From Bigelowiella natans CCMP2755 (Eukaryota; Cercozoa; Chlorarachniophyceae): a stretch of 50,000 nt of DNA. How positions within the stretch are numbered: position 1 is the first letter of the stretch; every line of letters starts with the position of its first letter. The translations under genes and the position numbers were made by a program. Below are positions 11,280 through 23,125 of the stretch, piece after piece. The stretch is taken from contig ADNK01002953.1 in NCBI GenBank assembly GCA_000320545.1, forward strand, positions 1 to 50,000, in the 5' to 3' direction. The notes under the pieces are model-generated. The model worked only from the letters and a program-made list of their open reading frames with translations, searched no databases and was not told the DNA's origin.

Positions 11280-12110
11280 GACACACACCTCCAACATCAT
11301 CAGGTTTGGAGAGAACCGGGAGCGGCCGCTGATTCGAGCATGCCGTGCGAACAAGCTCCACATGGTGAAGGCCGTCATCAAGGCCAAAGGTGATCCCAAC
11401 GAGCGCAACAACAAGGGTGTGCCCCCCATCCATGCGGCGGCGATGCGTGGCTTCCTCCCCATCGTGCAGTTCCTCGTCAAGGAGCAGAAAGTGGACGTGG
11501 ACGCGACGAACAAGAACGGCGACTCCGCCCTGTCGCTGGCATGCTGGAAGAATCACGCCTCCACGGCCATCTTCCTGATCGACAGCAAGGCCAACGTGGA
11601 GCGCGTAGACAGCTTCGGCGACACCGTCCTCCTCGACGCCGCGAAGAATGGTTCCCCCTCCCTCGTCGAGAAGCTCGTGAATACCGGGCGCCTGAGCCTC
11701 GACCACCGCAACCGGGAGAGGAAGACGGCGCTCATCAACGCGGTTGAGTCGCCGGTGACGACGCGGGCCTCAGAGGCCGATGCGGTGGCGACGGTGAAGA
11801 TTCTCCTGGACGCCAAGGCCAATCCGAACGAGGAGCTCGATGATTCGGGGCTCAGCGTGCTCATGGTGGCGGCCCGGCAGGGGGGTAAGGACATTTGTGA
11901 GGCGCTGCTCGCGGCGCGTGCGAACCCCAACCACCAGAACAAGATGGGCAATGACGTCCTCTCGGTGGCAAGTCCTCAGGTGAGGAACATCTTCCTCCGG
12001 ATGCGGCTCAAAAGGCAAAACAGCTTTGAAATTGATGAGGAACGCCCTTGGAAATCCCTCACCGAGCTGAAGGAGGCAATCGAGTACGGAGCAACGAGAG
12101 CAGTAGTAGC

Positions 12111-12142
<32 letters not shown>

Positions 12143-13251
12143 AAGTGGCAGTAGTAGTAGTAGCAGCAGTAGTAGTAGTAGTGTAGTAGTAGCAGTGATG
12201 ATTAGTTGGAGGAGGACAATGGAAGGAGGAGGGGGGGGGGTAGAGAAGGGTAGTAAGATAGAATCATAAAAGGTCACACAACCAATACGATCATCGCCAT
12301 CACCACCACCGCCATCGTGCGTTGCAGGTACATCTGCTCGGAGCAGAACAACATCAGCCTCGTCGAGCCGATCTTAAAGGAGTGCCTGCAGCACTGCTGC
12401 GCGCAGTATCTCGGCGACCTATTCCAGACCGGCCCTGACACCTGGGACACGCTCTCCATCCCGAAGCGGTTCAAGCGCATCCTGCAGGAAATCGTGCGTG
12501 TCGCCCGGGAGAAGTCAAAGAACTTCAGCAAAGATGAGGCGACGAAGGTCGGGCCTATCAGAAGAGAAAAACAAGCGTTATCCTCATGATGAAGTATTTT
12601 TTTGGGTTGCATTCTCTGACAAATTCTGCTGCCTCCGTCTCGTCATACGCAGGACCTCGTCCGCAAGCTCAAATACGAGAACCGTGTTACCGAACGACGA
12701 ATGAAGCTGGAGGCTTATAAGGTTTGCTTCTCAGCCGTTGCGTTGTCTTTTGTCGTAGTGGTCTTTATTCGGAAAATTCTCCCCTCCCCTCTCCTCTCCT
12801 CCATCCTTCTCTTCCCTCGTTCATTCCCCCCCCCCCCCCCCCCAAAAAAAAGGACGTGATCGAGATGGCTATCGAAGATGAAGTTCTAACGAAGAAGGAG
12901 TTGGAAATGATCAACGCGACGCGTATTCGGCACGGGCTCTCCATGCGCGACCACAACTTAATCCTGAAGCAGCTCAACGTCTCCGAGCAGCAGTACTCGC
13001 AATTCACGCAGAACAAGCTGCGACTGACGTCGGACACTAAGCAGGAGGACCAGGGGAGCGACGAGGACCTGGCCAACATGATGACGTGTGTCGTGTGCCT
13101 GGACGCACGGAGCTCCTTTGTGATTATACCCTGCATGCATCTCTGCCTCTGCGAGGGCTGCTCGCCCTTCTACCTCTCCCAGCAGGCCGGGACGATGAAA
13201 TGCCCCAAGTGCCGTGCTACCGTGAAAACGGTCACCAAGGTTTTCATTTAG
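9703..13251 (+). CDS. PH-ankyrin-RING protein, probable E3 ubiquitin ligase
   Basis: Seven exons in phase: 9703-9920, 9973-10042, 10174-11207, 11304-12083, 12328-12547, 12653-12721, 12853-13251; about 929 residues. The start is the ATG of MSASSSPGG; nothing upstream is in frame with an ATG. Residues 9-108 form a PH domain (VEGWLYKRG, KRYFKLRD, closing Trp in LNTWK). A Pro-rich linker with a poly-Gln run follows. Residues 156-690 are ankyrin repeats in two similar halves. A helical segment precedes a C-terminal RING from residue 876: CVVC, PCMHLCLCEGC, CPKC, the RING-HC spacing. PH domains bind membranes or phosphoinositides, ankyrins bind substrate, and RING recruits E2, so a membrane-linked ubiquitin ligase is inferred. 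The (CA)n tract at 11244-11275 is intronic and must not be translated. Confidence 0.88.
11242..11280. repeat. (CA)n microsatellite in an ankyrin-gene intron
   Basis: Lies in the 96-base intron 11208-11303. The frame stays open through the repeat, which would insert His/Thr runs. The strong AGG/GTGCTT donor and CAG acceptor, with restored ankyrin alignment after splicing, show it is removed. Confidence 0.85.
12100..12190. repeat. (AGT)n trinucleotide repeat in an intron
   Basis: Imperfect AGT triplets begin 16 bases after the GTACGG donor at 12084. They are open in one frame as poly-Val but are excluded by the splice to 12328. Confidence 0.85.
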
Positions 13252-14606
13252 TACAAAAGCACCCCAGGTTTCACCCACTCCATCGAAACCACTTGCTCAC
13301 GCGAAAGGGGCAAGCTCAGAAACGAACAAAGGAGAACCCGCTGAGAGGTTTTGGAATACTGATTGTTCAACCATCGGTGGATCAAAGCCCCATCAGATTA
13401 GAACAAACCCAGGGGCTCCAGTTCAACTGAACCATGAGAAAAACGGCAGCTTCGGCCTTACTGGTCGCTGTGCAGTCAGGCCGGTGCCCCAACAGTAGCT
13501 CTGTATCATCACATTGGGAGTATAGTAAAAGGAGGAGGGATAGTAGGTAGTTTAGGTAGTAGCCTCGAGAGAAAGACGGATGTAATGAATCAATTAAATT
13601 AAATTTTTTCAATGGTCATTCTTATGTAGCTGTTCAATGTCTAAAGCTTTTTATTGTTGTCAGCGCAACAGCCAATAATAGCTGTATCATTCATAGCACA
13701 CAAAAATGACTAACGGCGTAAGCATAGTGATGACTAATGGATGGCCAGCAGTCGGTAGCAGCGCGACTACGGGTAACGACTGTAGCAATGGATGCTGACA
13801 GCGCGTACATGTACACGCAGGTGCAGTTGCATAGTTATGAATGATCATGAGACGGATGCAATGAAATGCAGTGATCAAATCTTTTCAATGCATGGTCATC
13901 CTAATGTAGCTACATGCAAAGCAGCGGCTAACCCTGATGTTGTTGTTGTGCCTATCACTCATTGCATGAACAATTGTACAATGCATGGATGCATGCTAGC
14001 ATGGTTCCAGGCAGTGCATCACATGACTATTCGATCCAGCATGAAATGTAACTAGATAGCTGCTGCTAGTAGCTGATTACGAGTGTGGCTACATGTATTG
14101 TTGCCATTTGTCAATGAGAATCATTGCGTTACATGTGGCTTGTAGCTCCGTAACCATGCACATCACACATGAGGAATCACACACGCACGATGCGCACACA
14201 TCTAGACATTCCATGCCTGCTGTGTAGCTCGAGAAAAATGCTTTGAGATGTATTACGATGATCTACATACACTACGCATTGCGAACGAGTGCGGTTTCGT
14301 ATGCTGTGAAGCAATAATGCAGCGATCGCAAATGGTGGCCGGTCCCAAAAAATAATCTGTCTTCTTTTCTAGATCATTATTAAAGATTCATTCATCAAGT
14401 TTCGTTTCCTGTCATCAAGGCTAGGATGGGAAAACTATTCGATCGATGATGATGCTTAGACATGCATCGCTAGAGCGTGTGCACTCGGTTAGTGCTAAAT
14501 ATGCGACAATAATGATGAAACTGTGGTACTCCAAGTGTCAAAAACAGCGCACACACACAGCTACACACACAGCTACACACGCACAAACACGCACACAAAC
14601 ATCTAA
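13252..14606. other. Intergenic region between convergent genes
   Basis: Separates the PH-ankyrin-RING gene (+) from the ATPase gene (-), so it should hold both 3' untranslated regions. Local AT-rich stretches (AATTAAATTAAATTT near 13592) could support polyadenylation, but no certain signal is called. No coding frame longer than about 85 codons and no splice-supported exon were seen. Confidence 0.5.
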
Positions 14607-17600
14607 CTAATAGTAGGTGTACTCCTCGACGATGTTCATCTTCTTCTCAGAGCCCTCAGGTGGGCCGAGGCGGATGAGGTACTTCCGCATCTCGTCGTAG
14701 ATCACGATGAACATGGAGAACGGCAGCGCCGGGAACCAGTGCACGAAGCGGATGGGCCTCGTCCCGATGACGCCGACGCCAGGGGTGTAGAGGAGAATAC
14801 ACGCGAGGACCGTCTCTTCCAGCAGCCCGATGTTGAGCACGGTGTTTCGCATGCCCTGGTGGTAGATACTGAGCCGTCGCGTCCTGCACGCGATGACGTC
14901 CGCCCACTGCACGATGACGATGGACACGAAGAAGGCCGACTGCGCGTGGAAGAGCGCCTCGTCGGGGATGTGGCACGTATCGGCGTCGTCGAACACGCAC
15001 TCCTGCAGGTTGATCGCGTTGTCGCCCACCTGCAGGTGCACCGCGTCCACGGTGCGCGGGGGGGTGAAGACCGCGTCGTCGCGGTCGTCCGCGAAGTCGA
15101 AGAAGAGCTGCGCGGCTCCGAGGAGCTCCCCGGCGGGGAAACCGTAGTCGCTAAGCACGACGAAGTACGCGTAGAACCCGGCGGCGGCCTGGATGACCCC
15201 GATCTGCAGGTAGGAAAACGAGATGAGCTTCCTCGTTACCAGCCGGTCGGTGCGCGAGTCGCGCGGCGGCTTCATCATGATGTCGGCCTCCTTGGCTTCG
15301 TAGGCGAGGGCGATGGCGGGGAGCAGGTCCGTTCCGAGGTCGATTAGCAGGATCAACACGGTGGTGAGGCCGAGCGGGATCTGCAGCACGATGAAGACGA
15401 GGAACGGCGTGATCTCGGGGATATTCGAGGATAGCGTGTACGCAATGGACTTCTTCAGGTTATCGAAGATCAGCCGTCCCTCCTCCATGCCGTCCACTAT
15501 GGACGCGAAGTCATCGTTGAGCAGGATCATATCCGCGGCGTCCTTGGCCACGTCCGACCCAACGATTCCCATGGCTACTCCGATGTCCGCTTGAGAGAGA
15601 GCTGGCGAGTCGTTGACGCCGTCGCCGGTAACTGCCACGATGTTCTTAATGCGCTTCGGCATGCGGCCATCCTTGTACCTCTTGAAGCGTTTCTCCTGCA
15701 GGGCCTTGATGATGGTCAGTTTGTTGGCCGGTGACGTGCGCGCGAACACGAGCTGCTCGAAATCCAGCACGTGGTCGAGCTCCTCGTCGCTCAGCTGGTT
15801 CACCTCCGCGCCCTTGATGACCCGCGCCCCGATGTCGGGATGATCATAGTCAATCTCACTGATTGGCACGCGCTCGCGGGCGGCCACATCCCTCCTGGTG
15901 GGCTTGGTGATGATGCCAACCATTTTGGCGATTGCCTCCGCGGTGTCGGGGTGGTCCCCAGTGACCATGATTACCTGGATCCCGGCCGTCTGGCACGAGC
16001 GGACGGCCCCGGGAACCGCGGGGCGGGGGGGGTCGATCAGTGCCGCGAGCCCGATGAAGGTGTACCCTCGGTGCGGGAAGTTGGAGTCGACGCCGCCCTC
16101 CCCGTCCCACTTGTACTCGTATCCGGGCTTGAACATGTTCGGGTCGAGGCGCTTCATGCAGAGCGCGAGGACGCGCTCGCCGTTGTTCATCAGTCGGAAC
16201 AGCCCGTCGCTATACTTGGCCTCGACCTCCTCTTTGGCCTGCTCCTTCCCGTCGACGAGCACGTTGTCGCACCGCTGCCAGATCCTCTCGGGCGCCCCCT
16301 TCATCCACAGGACGTGCTCGCTGCCCATCTCGCAGACGTGCAGCATGAACTTGTTGGTGGAGTTGAACGGCAGCTTGTACACCGCGGGGTACTTCCTGCG
16401 CTCCTCCTCGATCCGCATCCCGTCCTTGCGGAGCAGCGGCTCCATAAACTTAATCATGGCGCCCTCGGACGCGTCCCCGGAGAACCTCCGGGCCTGGAAG
16501 GGGATGTTGTCCTTCTCCTCCTGCTTATCTGTGAAGCTGGCCGTGGTGCAGAGCCCAAGACAGTGCTTGACGACGGAGAAGGTCTTCCCGTCGCGGTCCT
16601 CCTTGCCCTCCATGAAGTCGGCGGCGTTTCTCTGCTTTCCGTCGAACCAGAAGTGCTGCAGCGTCATGATGTTTTGCGTCAGCGTCCCGGTCTTGTCGGA
16701 GGCGATTACGTTGGTGGAGCCCAGGGTCTCCACCGCCTCCAGGTTCTTCACAAGGACCTTCTTCTGCGCCATGCGCTGAGCGGTCAGGGTCAGGGACACG
16801 GTCACGGTGGCGAGCAGTCCTACGGCTCATTTGAAAGCTTAGAAGAAAGAACTCGGTATTGAGCCCTTGACTATACGTTCGCAGCACGATCGCGTCTGAA
16901 GCTGGCGATGAATGCACAACCCCATCTGGGGGCGGGGGGGGGGGGAGAATCTTCTAATCTCTACTTACACTACGCCAACCACACAGACGGACCTCACCGT
17001 TGACACTACTACTACTACTACTACTATTAATAATAATAATACAAATAATAGTAATACCTTCAGGGACGTTGGCCACGATTATCCCGATGGCGAACACCAC
17101 GTTATCGAGCGCGTCAAGGCCCAGAATGAACCCGAGCACGAAGAACAACACGCCGAGGAAGATGGCAACGGCGGAGATGATCTTGATGAAGTGGTTAATT
17201 TCTCGATTGATGGGAGTCTCCCCGCCCTCGCTCGCCTCGGAAGCTAGCTTCGCAATAGAACCAATGGTGGTATGATCTCCGGTTGCTGTCACAATACCCG
17301 TGCCGTTCCCATTCACGCACAGCGTCCCATAGAAGCACATGTTGGTCGCCTCGAGAAGCTCGGAGCCTTCCTTCATGATAGCCGTGTCCCGTTTCTGGGC
17401 CTCGGACTCACCGGTGAGGGAAGCGTTGTCAACCTTCATCTCAGACTGTTTCAATATCCTGATGTCGGCTGGTATTTTCATGCCGTTTTGGATCTTTACT
17501 AAGTCCCCAGGGACGAGATTCTCTGCCAGGACTTCCTTGGCCTCTCCGTCGCGCGTGACGATGCACTTTTCGGGGAGGAAGTTCTTGAAGCCTGCCATTA

Positions 17601-18477
17601 CGGCGGCGGATTTAGCGTCCTGGTAGTATGAGAAGACCCCGGTGATAGCGACAACAGCAGCAAGAACGACTCCAAGGTAGAGCTGTTGTATTGTATGGAC
17701 GGGAGTCGTGTTTAAGGCAAACAAAGTTGTGCATTAAAAAAGCACTAGAAAGTTTGTAACGAAAAACAAAGTACTCAGTAGAAGGAGTCGGATGAAATTA
17801 TGTTAGGCGGAACTGCTACGTAGTTACTATTCGTGCATTTTTCATTGAGGGGGAGGGAGGGAAGGGAGGGGAGGGTTGATGAGATGACTACTTACGCACA
17901 TTGTCTTGTGATTCTGGATTGATTCCAAACGCAATGAAGCATAGGATTGATGCCATCCAAAGCAGGAGGGAAAAGAAGCCAGTCATATGCTCGAGAAGTT
18001 TTAATACCCAAAATTTTTCTGGGGGAGGAGTGAGCTGATTCTTACCATACCTCTCCAGGTTTTTATCGTATTCGGCAGAGGTGAGACCTTTGTCTTTGTC
18101 TGTATTGAACTCCTTGCAGACGGTATCGATGTCTTGAGTATGTTCCGATCGCTCATCTAGTTCTTTCTCCTCCTCCTTAGCGTCTTTTGGATCCTTCCCG
18201 GCCTTTCTAAGCTCTTTGCGGCGAATCGACTGGGAAATGACAAAAGTACGGCAAAGAACACTTATTGGATTATTCGACTTCATGGCAGCGCTGCTAAAGT
18301 TAAATCTCGCATAAAGGTGTATCAGGAGATAAATGTGGGCGAGTCAATGGGAAAGGAAGGACATCTCACTTCAGCCTTGGTGCGAGATACTGCAGTGACC
18401 AGGTTGGAGTCTATGTCCCGCTCAACAACTGCGGGCTCTCCTTTCTGTTCTTCCACCTTCCTTTCAGCGAGTTCCAT
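14607..18477 (-). CDS. P-type ATPase, Na+/K+-ATPase-type alpha subunit (P2C)
   Basis: Four exons, first to last: 18477-18370, 18229-17900, 17682-17058, 16819-14607; all in phase, about 1091 residues, close to the family length. It pumps cations across a membrane by ATP-driven phosphorylation. Motifs: LTGES about 235, NVPEGLL at M4, phosphorylation site DKTGTLT at 396, KGAPER about 528, MVTGDHPDTA about 640, TGDGVND about 752. Residues that bind Na+/K+ in animal pumps are kept: SNIPEITP in M5, IDLGTD in M6 (both Asp), and Q and D in VQWAD of M8. The protein ends in EEYTYY, like the animal alpha C-terminus. A preceding CAG could mark a 5' untranslated exon. The last exon is 2.2 kb, uninterrupted and GC-rich, unlike neighbouring genes. 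No beta subunit is seen here. Confidence 0.93.
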
Positions 18478-19458
18478 CTGAATATCAATTTATTTTGGGT
18501 CACGTCGGACTTGATATCCAATTTGTTTGGGAACGGAATAAACTCCGTGCTACCGTGGATGCTGTTGGAGATTGCGCAGGAAGGAAGCCTCAGTCTGCGA
18601 AAACCAAGTATCGATGTACATAGATTTGAATCTATTGGGACTCACCCTCATAAAACAAAACTAGGCAAAATGAAATTTGGAGAGAGATACTGATAAAAGG
18701 AAGAAAGGGCGAAGGCGAAGAAGTGCAAATGTATACTGGGGGGGACGGGGTGTGTGAGATGTGTCGAGCGAGCACCCTCTCTTTCCTTCCTTTAAAAGGT
18801 AGAATTTTCGAAAAATCTCCCACAATTTCTATCTACGACGACTCGTCAAGCATGTTTTTTACAATAAATCCAGAGTAGTTGCACAGCTGTTCGAGTATTC
18901 ACAGCAGTCCTCAACACTTCGCCTTTGTGAAAATTGGAGGAAGCACAGGAGACTTCCCTCTAGCGACTTTGACAACCGTCTTGTCTTTCAAGTAAAATTT
19001 CCAAGCACTTCCTGCTCGAATGAAAGAATTCATCCTACGGGCAAACACGAAGAAGCGTGCTATTTTCCATGTGTTCAGCTATTTCGAGCACATTGCCTCA
19101 TAAAATGAATCGGATTCATCAGAATTAGGTCGGTAGAGTGTGGTCTCATTTCATCAAAATCGTCTGAATCACGATTGCGGATCGGTACTATTTATGTGTT
19201 TTGGCAGTCCTTTCTTTTTTGGGTCAAACCCCCGAGAAAATAGATCAAGATCTACAGGAAAAATTGTTGCTTGTCTTCGTGGCGCTCTTCCCAGCATTCC
19301 GATGGAATAAAAATCAGGCCGTTAACATCGAAGTTTGATGATCTGATATCAGGACTTTTTTTTCCCCTAATAATGCAATTGCGTCGGTTACTACAAGTAC
19401 CACCTCTTCTTTTGCTTTATTGAACTCACCCCATCGAGGGGTGCATTGTGTAGAGCAA
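18478..19458. other. Intergenic region between divergent genes
   Basis: Lies between the ATPase start (-) and the intronless membrane protein (+). It must hold upstream sequences of both. No TATA-like element or repeated operator could be assigned with confidence, and no coding exon was seen. Confidence 0.5.
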
Positions 19459-20250
19459 ATGGCTGGTGCTACTGTAACGCTGTTTTGCCTTTATACCGTT
19501 GCGCATGCCGTCATTGCCATCTTTGAGATCTTTCGTCAGGCCTGCAGACCGTCCGGTACCACTAGCATCCAAGGATTTTTTGTCAGGGCAGCCATAGTCT
19601 TCTTTACGCTGGCGCTGGTGGCCAATAACTCCTCGCTCGCTGCTGGGGGCTTGAAATCGCCTGGAAGAGCCAATAAAGCCGTATTCTATCTCGGAGACTT
19701 TAATCATTTGGTGTTGCTACCTATCATCATACCGATGGCCGGAGAAATTGCGTTACGTGTCCGGGCAGAGGCGGAGGGCAGTGCCGCTCTACCCCCGCCG
19801 CGCTGGTTGCGACCAGCAACTTGGCTCGCTGCCGTCATATTTGGGGCGATGGGAATATATCAGCTCTATGAAGAGATGCAACAGGATGAGTTTCCGACTG
19901 TGAAGCATGACAGTGGGGTAGCTTATTATGCGCCACCACGCGAATCCTTGCCGATTGGTGTAATTGCTGTTTCGCTTTCGGTGCTAACCGCTGGTGCATA
20001 CTCTGCCTGGCGCATCCAATACTGGAAGCTACTAGCGTTGCAAGGCATCGGCTTGGTAGGTCAAGTGGTTGCCGCGTCCTCGAAAGGGTATGTGCAGGTT
20101 GTGAGCAATGGTTTTGAGGTGGTTTTTATGCTCAGTTTAGCACTGGCTGAACGGAGATTCTTCAGCAGCAACGACTTTGTGGTCTCTATCTTACAAAACT
20201 CATTGGGCATGGCGACCCTGTTAGTCGAGGAGGACTCAGGGCACGCCTAG
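19459..20250 (+). CDS. Intronless multi-pass membrane protein, family unknown
   Basis: One frame of 264 codons from ATG 19459 (MAGATVTLF); in-frame sequence upstream lacks another ATG. About seven hydrophobic segments can be seen, for example LFCLYTVAHAVIAIF, AAIVFFTLALVAN, LVLLPIIIPMAGEIAL, TWLAAVIFGAMGIYQLY, IGVIAVSLSVLTAGAY, LLALQGIGLVGQVVA and FEVVFMLSLALAERRFF. No catalytic or binding motif was recognised. Most neighbouring genes have introns, so absence of introns may mean retrocopying, transfer or a naturally simple gene. Function unknown. Confidence 0.7.
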   Translation: MAGATVTLFCLYTVAHAVIAIFEIFRQACRPSGTTSIQGFFVRAAIVFFTLALVANNSSLAAGGLKSPGRANKAVFYLGDFNHLVLLPIIIPMAGEIALRVRAEAEGSAALPPPRWLRPATWLAAVIFGAMGIYQLYEEMQQDEFPTVKHDSGVAYYAPPRESLPIGVIAVSLSVLTAGAYSAWRIQYWKLLALQGIGLVGQVVAASSKGYVQVVSNGFEVVFMLSLALAERRFFSSNDFVVSILQNSLGMATLLVEEDSGHA

Positions 20251-20530
20251 CTTGATGACAAGCGGAACACCTGATGGGTGGGATGATAGCTTGCTAGCTG
20301 AATGGTTCTTGCCAACCTGAAGATAACATGATGAGTGTGAGACCAAAACAGTGATAGAAGAGGCAACAATCACATCAGAACTAGCATTTTCCAACTTGTA
20401 GCTACGCTCACTATCAGCACTCAGTGATCAGAACTCAAATTCTTCAGCACAGCATGCACCAAGTGAATGAATCGAATGAAGCAATTCCAATGCATGTCGC
20501 TGCCAGCTTCTGCATGTGACAAACCGAAAT

Positions 20531-20633
20531 TGACACTTGGCAGCAAGCACTTTTCGCACATAGATGATATTTCTCCGTGGACATTTGTTCCGCGCGCGCA
20601 CATTGCAATAATTGTTCAATGCATGTCCGTAAG
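20531..20633 (-). repeat. Dispersed repeat R4, minus-strand copy
   Basis: Reverse complement aligns with 8182-8288, sharing a GCGGAACAAA block, a GAGAAA block and GTGCGAAAAGTGC against GTGTGACAAGTGC. The Cys-rich frame is only partly kept, with frame changes, consistent with decay. Confidence 0.6.
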
Positions 20634-20688
20634 ATGTGTCCATTATTTACATCCACAGATGCGCGCGCTGTCATTAGACACTTATTCT

Positions 20689-20693
<5 letters not shown>

Positions 20694-20755
<62 letters not shown>
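20694..20755. repeat. Compound (CT)n(CA)n microsatellite
   Basis: About 19 CT dinucleotides followed by about 12 CA dinucleotides. The same order occurs at 33782-33845. Confidence 0.95.
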
Positions 20756-21486
20756 TTACAAATAGAGAGAGAGACTAGTCGATTAGATAGCTGCGTGCTT
20801 GGCGGCGCACCAAAAAGTTGGTTGAATCTAGCACATGATATGCGCGCATCGCACTTGTAATGTACTCATGTGTCTGTCAGAACGTGGAGCATGCGAATCG
20901 ACGCCCAAACTCGCCCCGAGACTGTGCAGCTGTACTGTACCCAGAGATTGTGCCCAAATGGCACCTACACACGGCGCTACGTGACCGCAAAGGTTGCTGT
21001 GCAAGATGGCATATTGCATCCACAGCACATTATCCCCTGCCTTTTTGCTTTGCGATCTAAAATGATTCACAACGATGAAGAATATGTAAGGGGGAAAGCG
21101 GCTTGTCTCAGCAGACGTAGAGTGGTAAGGACAAAGTCCATTTTACATCATTCTCCCCGCTCCCCCGAAATTCAATTCCCACTATCAAACACTTCACATG
21201 TGAAGACATCATGCATCAGTATGTGATTGTACCCTAGATTTCTTCGCACATCGTTTACAATCACGGTTGTCAATGCCGGTGGCATGGGTCAAGATAGCGG
21301 AAGACACCGCATACTGTAAGAAAGGCAGCAGCAACCGATGCAGAATAGAGCGATAAATATCAAGAAGAACTACGCCAAAGAATTAATTCCAACAACATAT
21401 TTAAACTGTTGATGCTTCCCTTCAAGAAACGCTCAATTATTTCTCTCTTTCTCTATGTCCCTTCGCCTACTACGGACGTATATGCG

Positions 21487-21523
<37 letters not shown>

Positions 21524-21606
21524 CGGTGTCTATTTTCTCTCTCTCTCTCATTCTCTCTCCGTCCTTCTATCTCCCCCTCCCCCCTGTGGACTGCTACTGA
21601 CATGCG

Positions 21607-21831
21607 TTAATTCGCGACTACCAAGAACTGCAATCCGCACTGCGCCTTTTTCTTACATGGCTCTTCAGAAGGCCTAGCGACGTGATGAGGGTGTTAACTA
21701 TCAACGGCGATCGATTTTCTCCAATAAGGAAAAAACAGTTGTTTGGGCCTACCTGAAGGCTGTCCTGCACGTCCCCGAGGCCACTTCGTACTCAAACACG
21801 GTGCATTTTGCATGCTTCTTGCAAATATTGC

Positions 21832-21870
<39 letters not shown>

Positions 21871-23081
21871 GGGGGGGGAGGGGAGGGGAGGGGAAAAGGG
21901 ATGAAGAATAGATTGTATGTTATTTGTGGTCTTTGAATTCTTTTTATGCAAGGCACTGCTGTCTTACAGCATCTTCTCTCCCCCTCCATCGCAAATCGAC
22001 CATTTTCCTACGAATATAATATCAAAGGAGAGAGTAACACATCTAGCTTTCGATTGGGAGAACGGCGTAGCACGTGCGCCGTGCACAATGCCCTCTAAAT
22101 GAGTCGTAAGTCTCATTTTTTTTTGGCCGGTAAAAGCCCGCATTGCTCGACGCAAGTATCGATTTCTACACTTGTTATTCTCCTTCTCACCTCGGACTCA
22201 AAGGGGTGCGTTGTGAGGTTGTTGGCAAAAGAGAATTCCTTGAATACAGCCAACTCTGTGGGGATTCTCTGTATGATGAAACGTGATTATCAGTACACCA
22301 CCTACACATGCATGTGCATGCATAAGTGTGTTTGTGTGTGTGTCACCACCAACATATCACTATTACCTCTTCGATCCGAAATCCCGGCAGCCGTGAGAAT
22401 CCGACACACGGTGCTGATGAGAGGAGAAAAGAGCGACACATGATGATAATAATGATAATAATGATGATGATGACGATGATGATGATGACGATGATGAGCG
22501 TAGCTACAAAACATCGACGAACCGCCCAACGTTGCTTGGAATACTACACACAACCGACTCACAAACGCTGTGCGAAAAAACAACGCGCAGACTCCCGCCC
22601 AACACCGAGCAAACACGCCGATTCGCGCGTGAATAATCGCTATGCACATCACCGCCACATCTATGCACGACGATCTCCCCTTCAGTTGTTCTCTCCACGT
22701 GTGCATTCATCCGCTCTCCCAATGCTGCTTTTGGTGCACAGACGATGCTATTATCAAGAGATCTCACGCGCGGCGCGGCCAAAAGATATTTTCCTTTGGA
22801 AAGCCGCCCAACCGACCGTGGTAGTAGCGGAATACTTCCTGCCATTGCTCTTTTGTTCTTGTTAGAGGTCCCATCCTCGATTCTGGAGGAGGAGGAGGAG
22901 GAAGAGAAGAAGATAAACGCAAGAACGACAACGATGATGATGAGCACAAGGCGAGAGTTATTATTGAGCGCCGAGGAAAGGTACAGCACCAGATACACAA
23001 ACTATCATGATCAAAGCGTACACGCGCCTCCGTAGACGAATGCAACCACTAAACAGAATTAGATAGGTTATACACACACAA

Positions 23082-23125
<44 letters not shown>

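Larger units (their letters stand above)
20251..21606. other. Repeat-bearing intergenic region
   Basis: Contains the inverted R4 copy, a compound (CT)n(CA)n array at about 20694-20755 and an AT array near 21491-21520. A frame at 20870-21226 resembles the surrounding repeat texture and has no supported splice sites. No gene is called. Confidence 0.55.

Noticed and set aside
15771-16862. 363-codon plus-strand frame opposite the ATPase
   Set aside because: Antisense shadow of the GC-rich ATPase exon; the minus strand carries all P-type ATPase motifs.
22504-22998. Long minus-strand frame read as one exon
   Set aside because: It crosses good splice sites at 22882 and 22768, and the shorter exons keep phase with neighbours.
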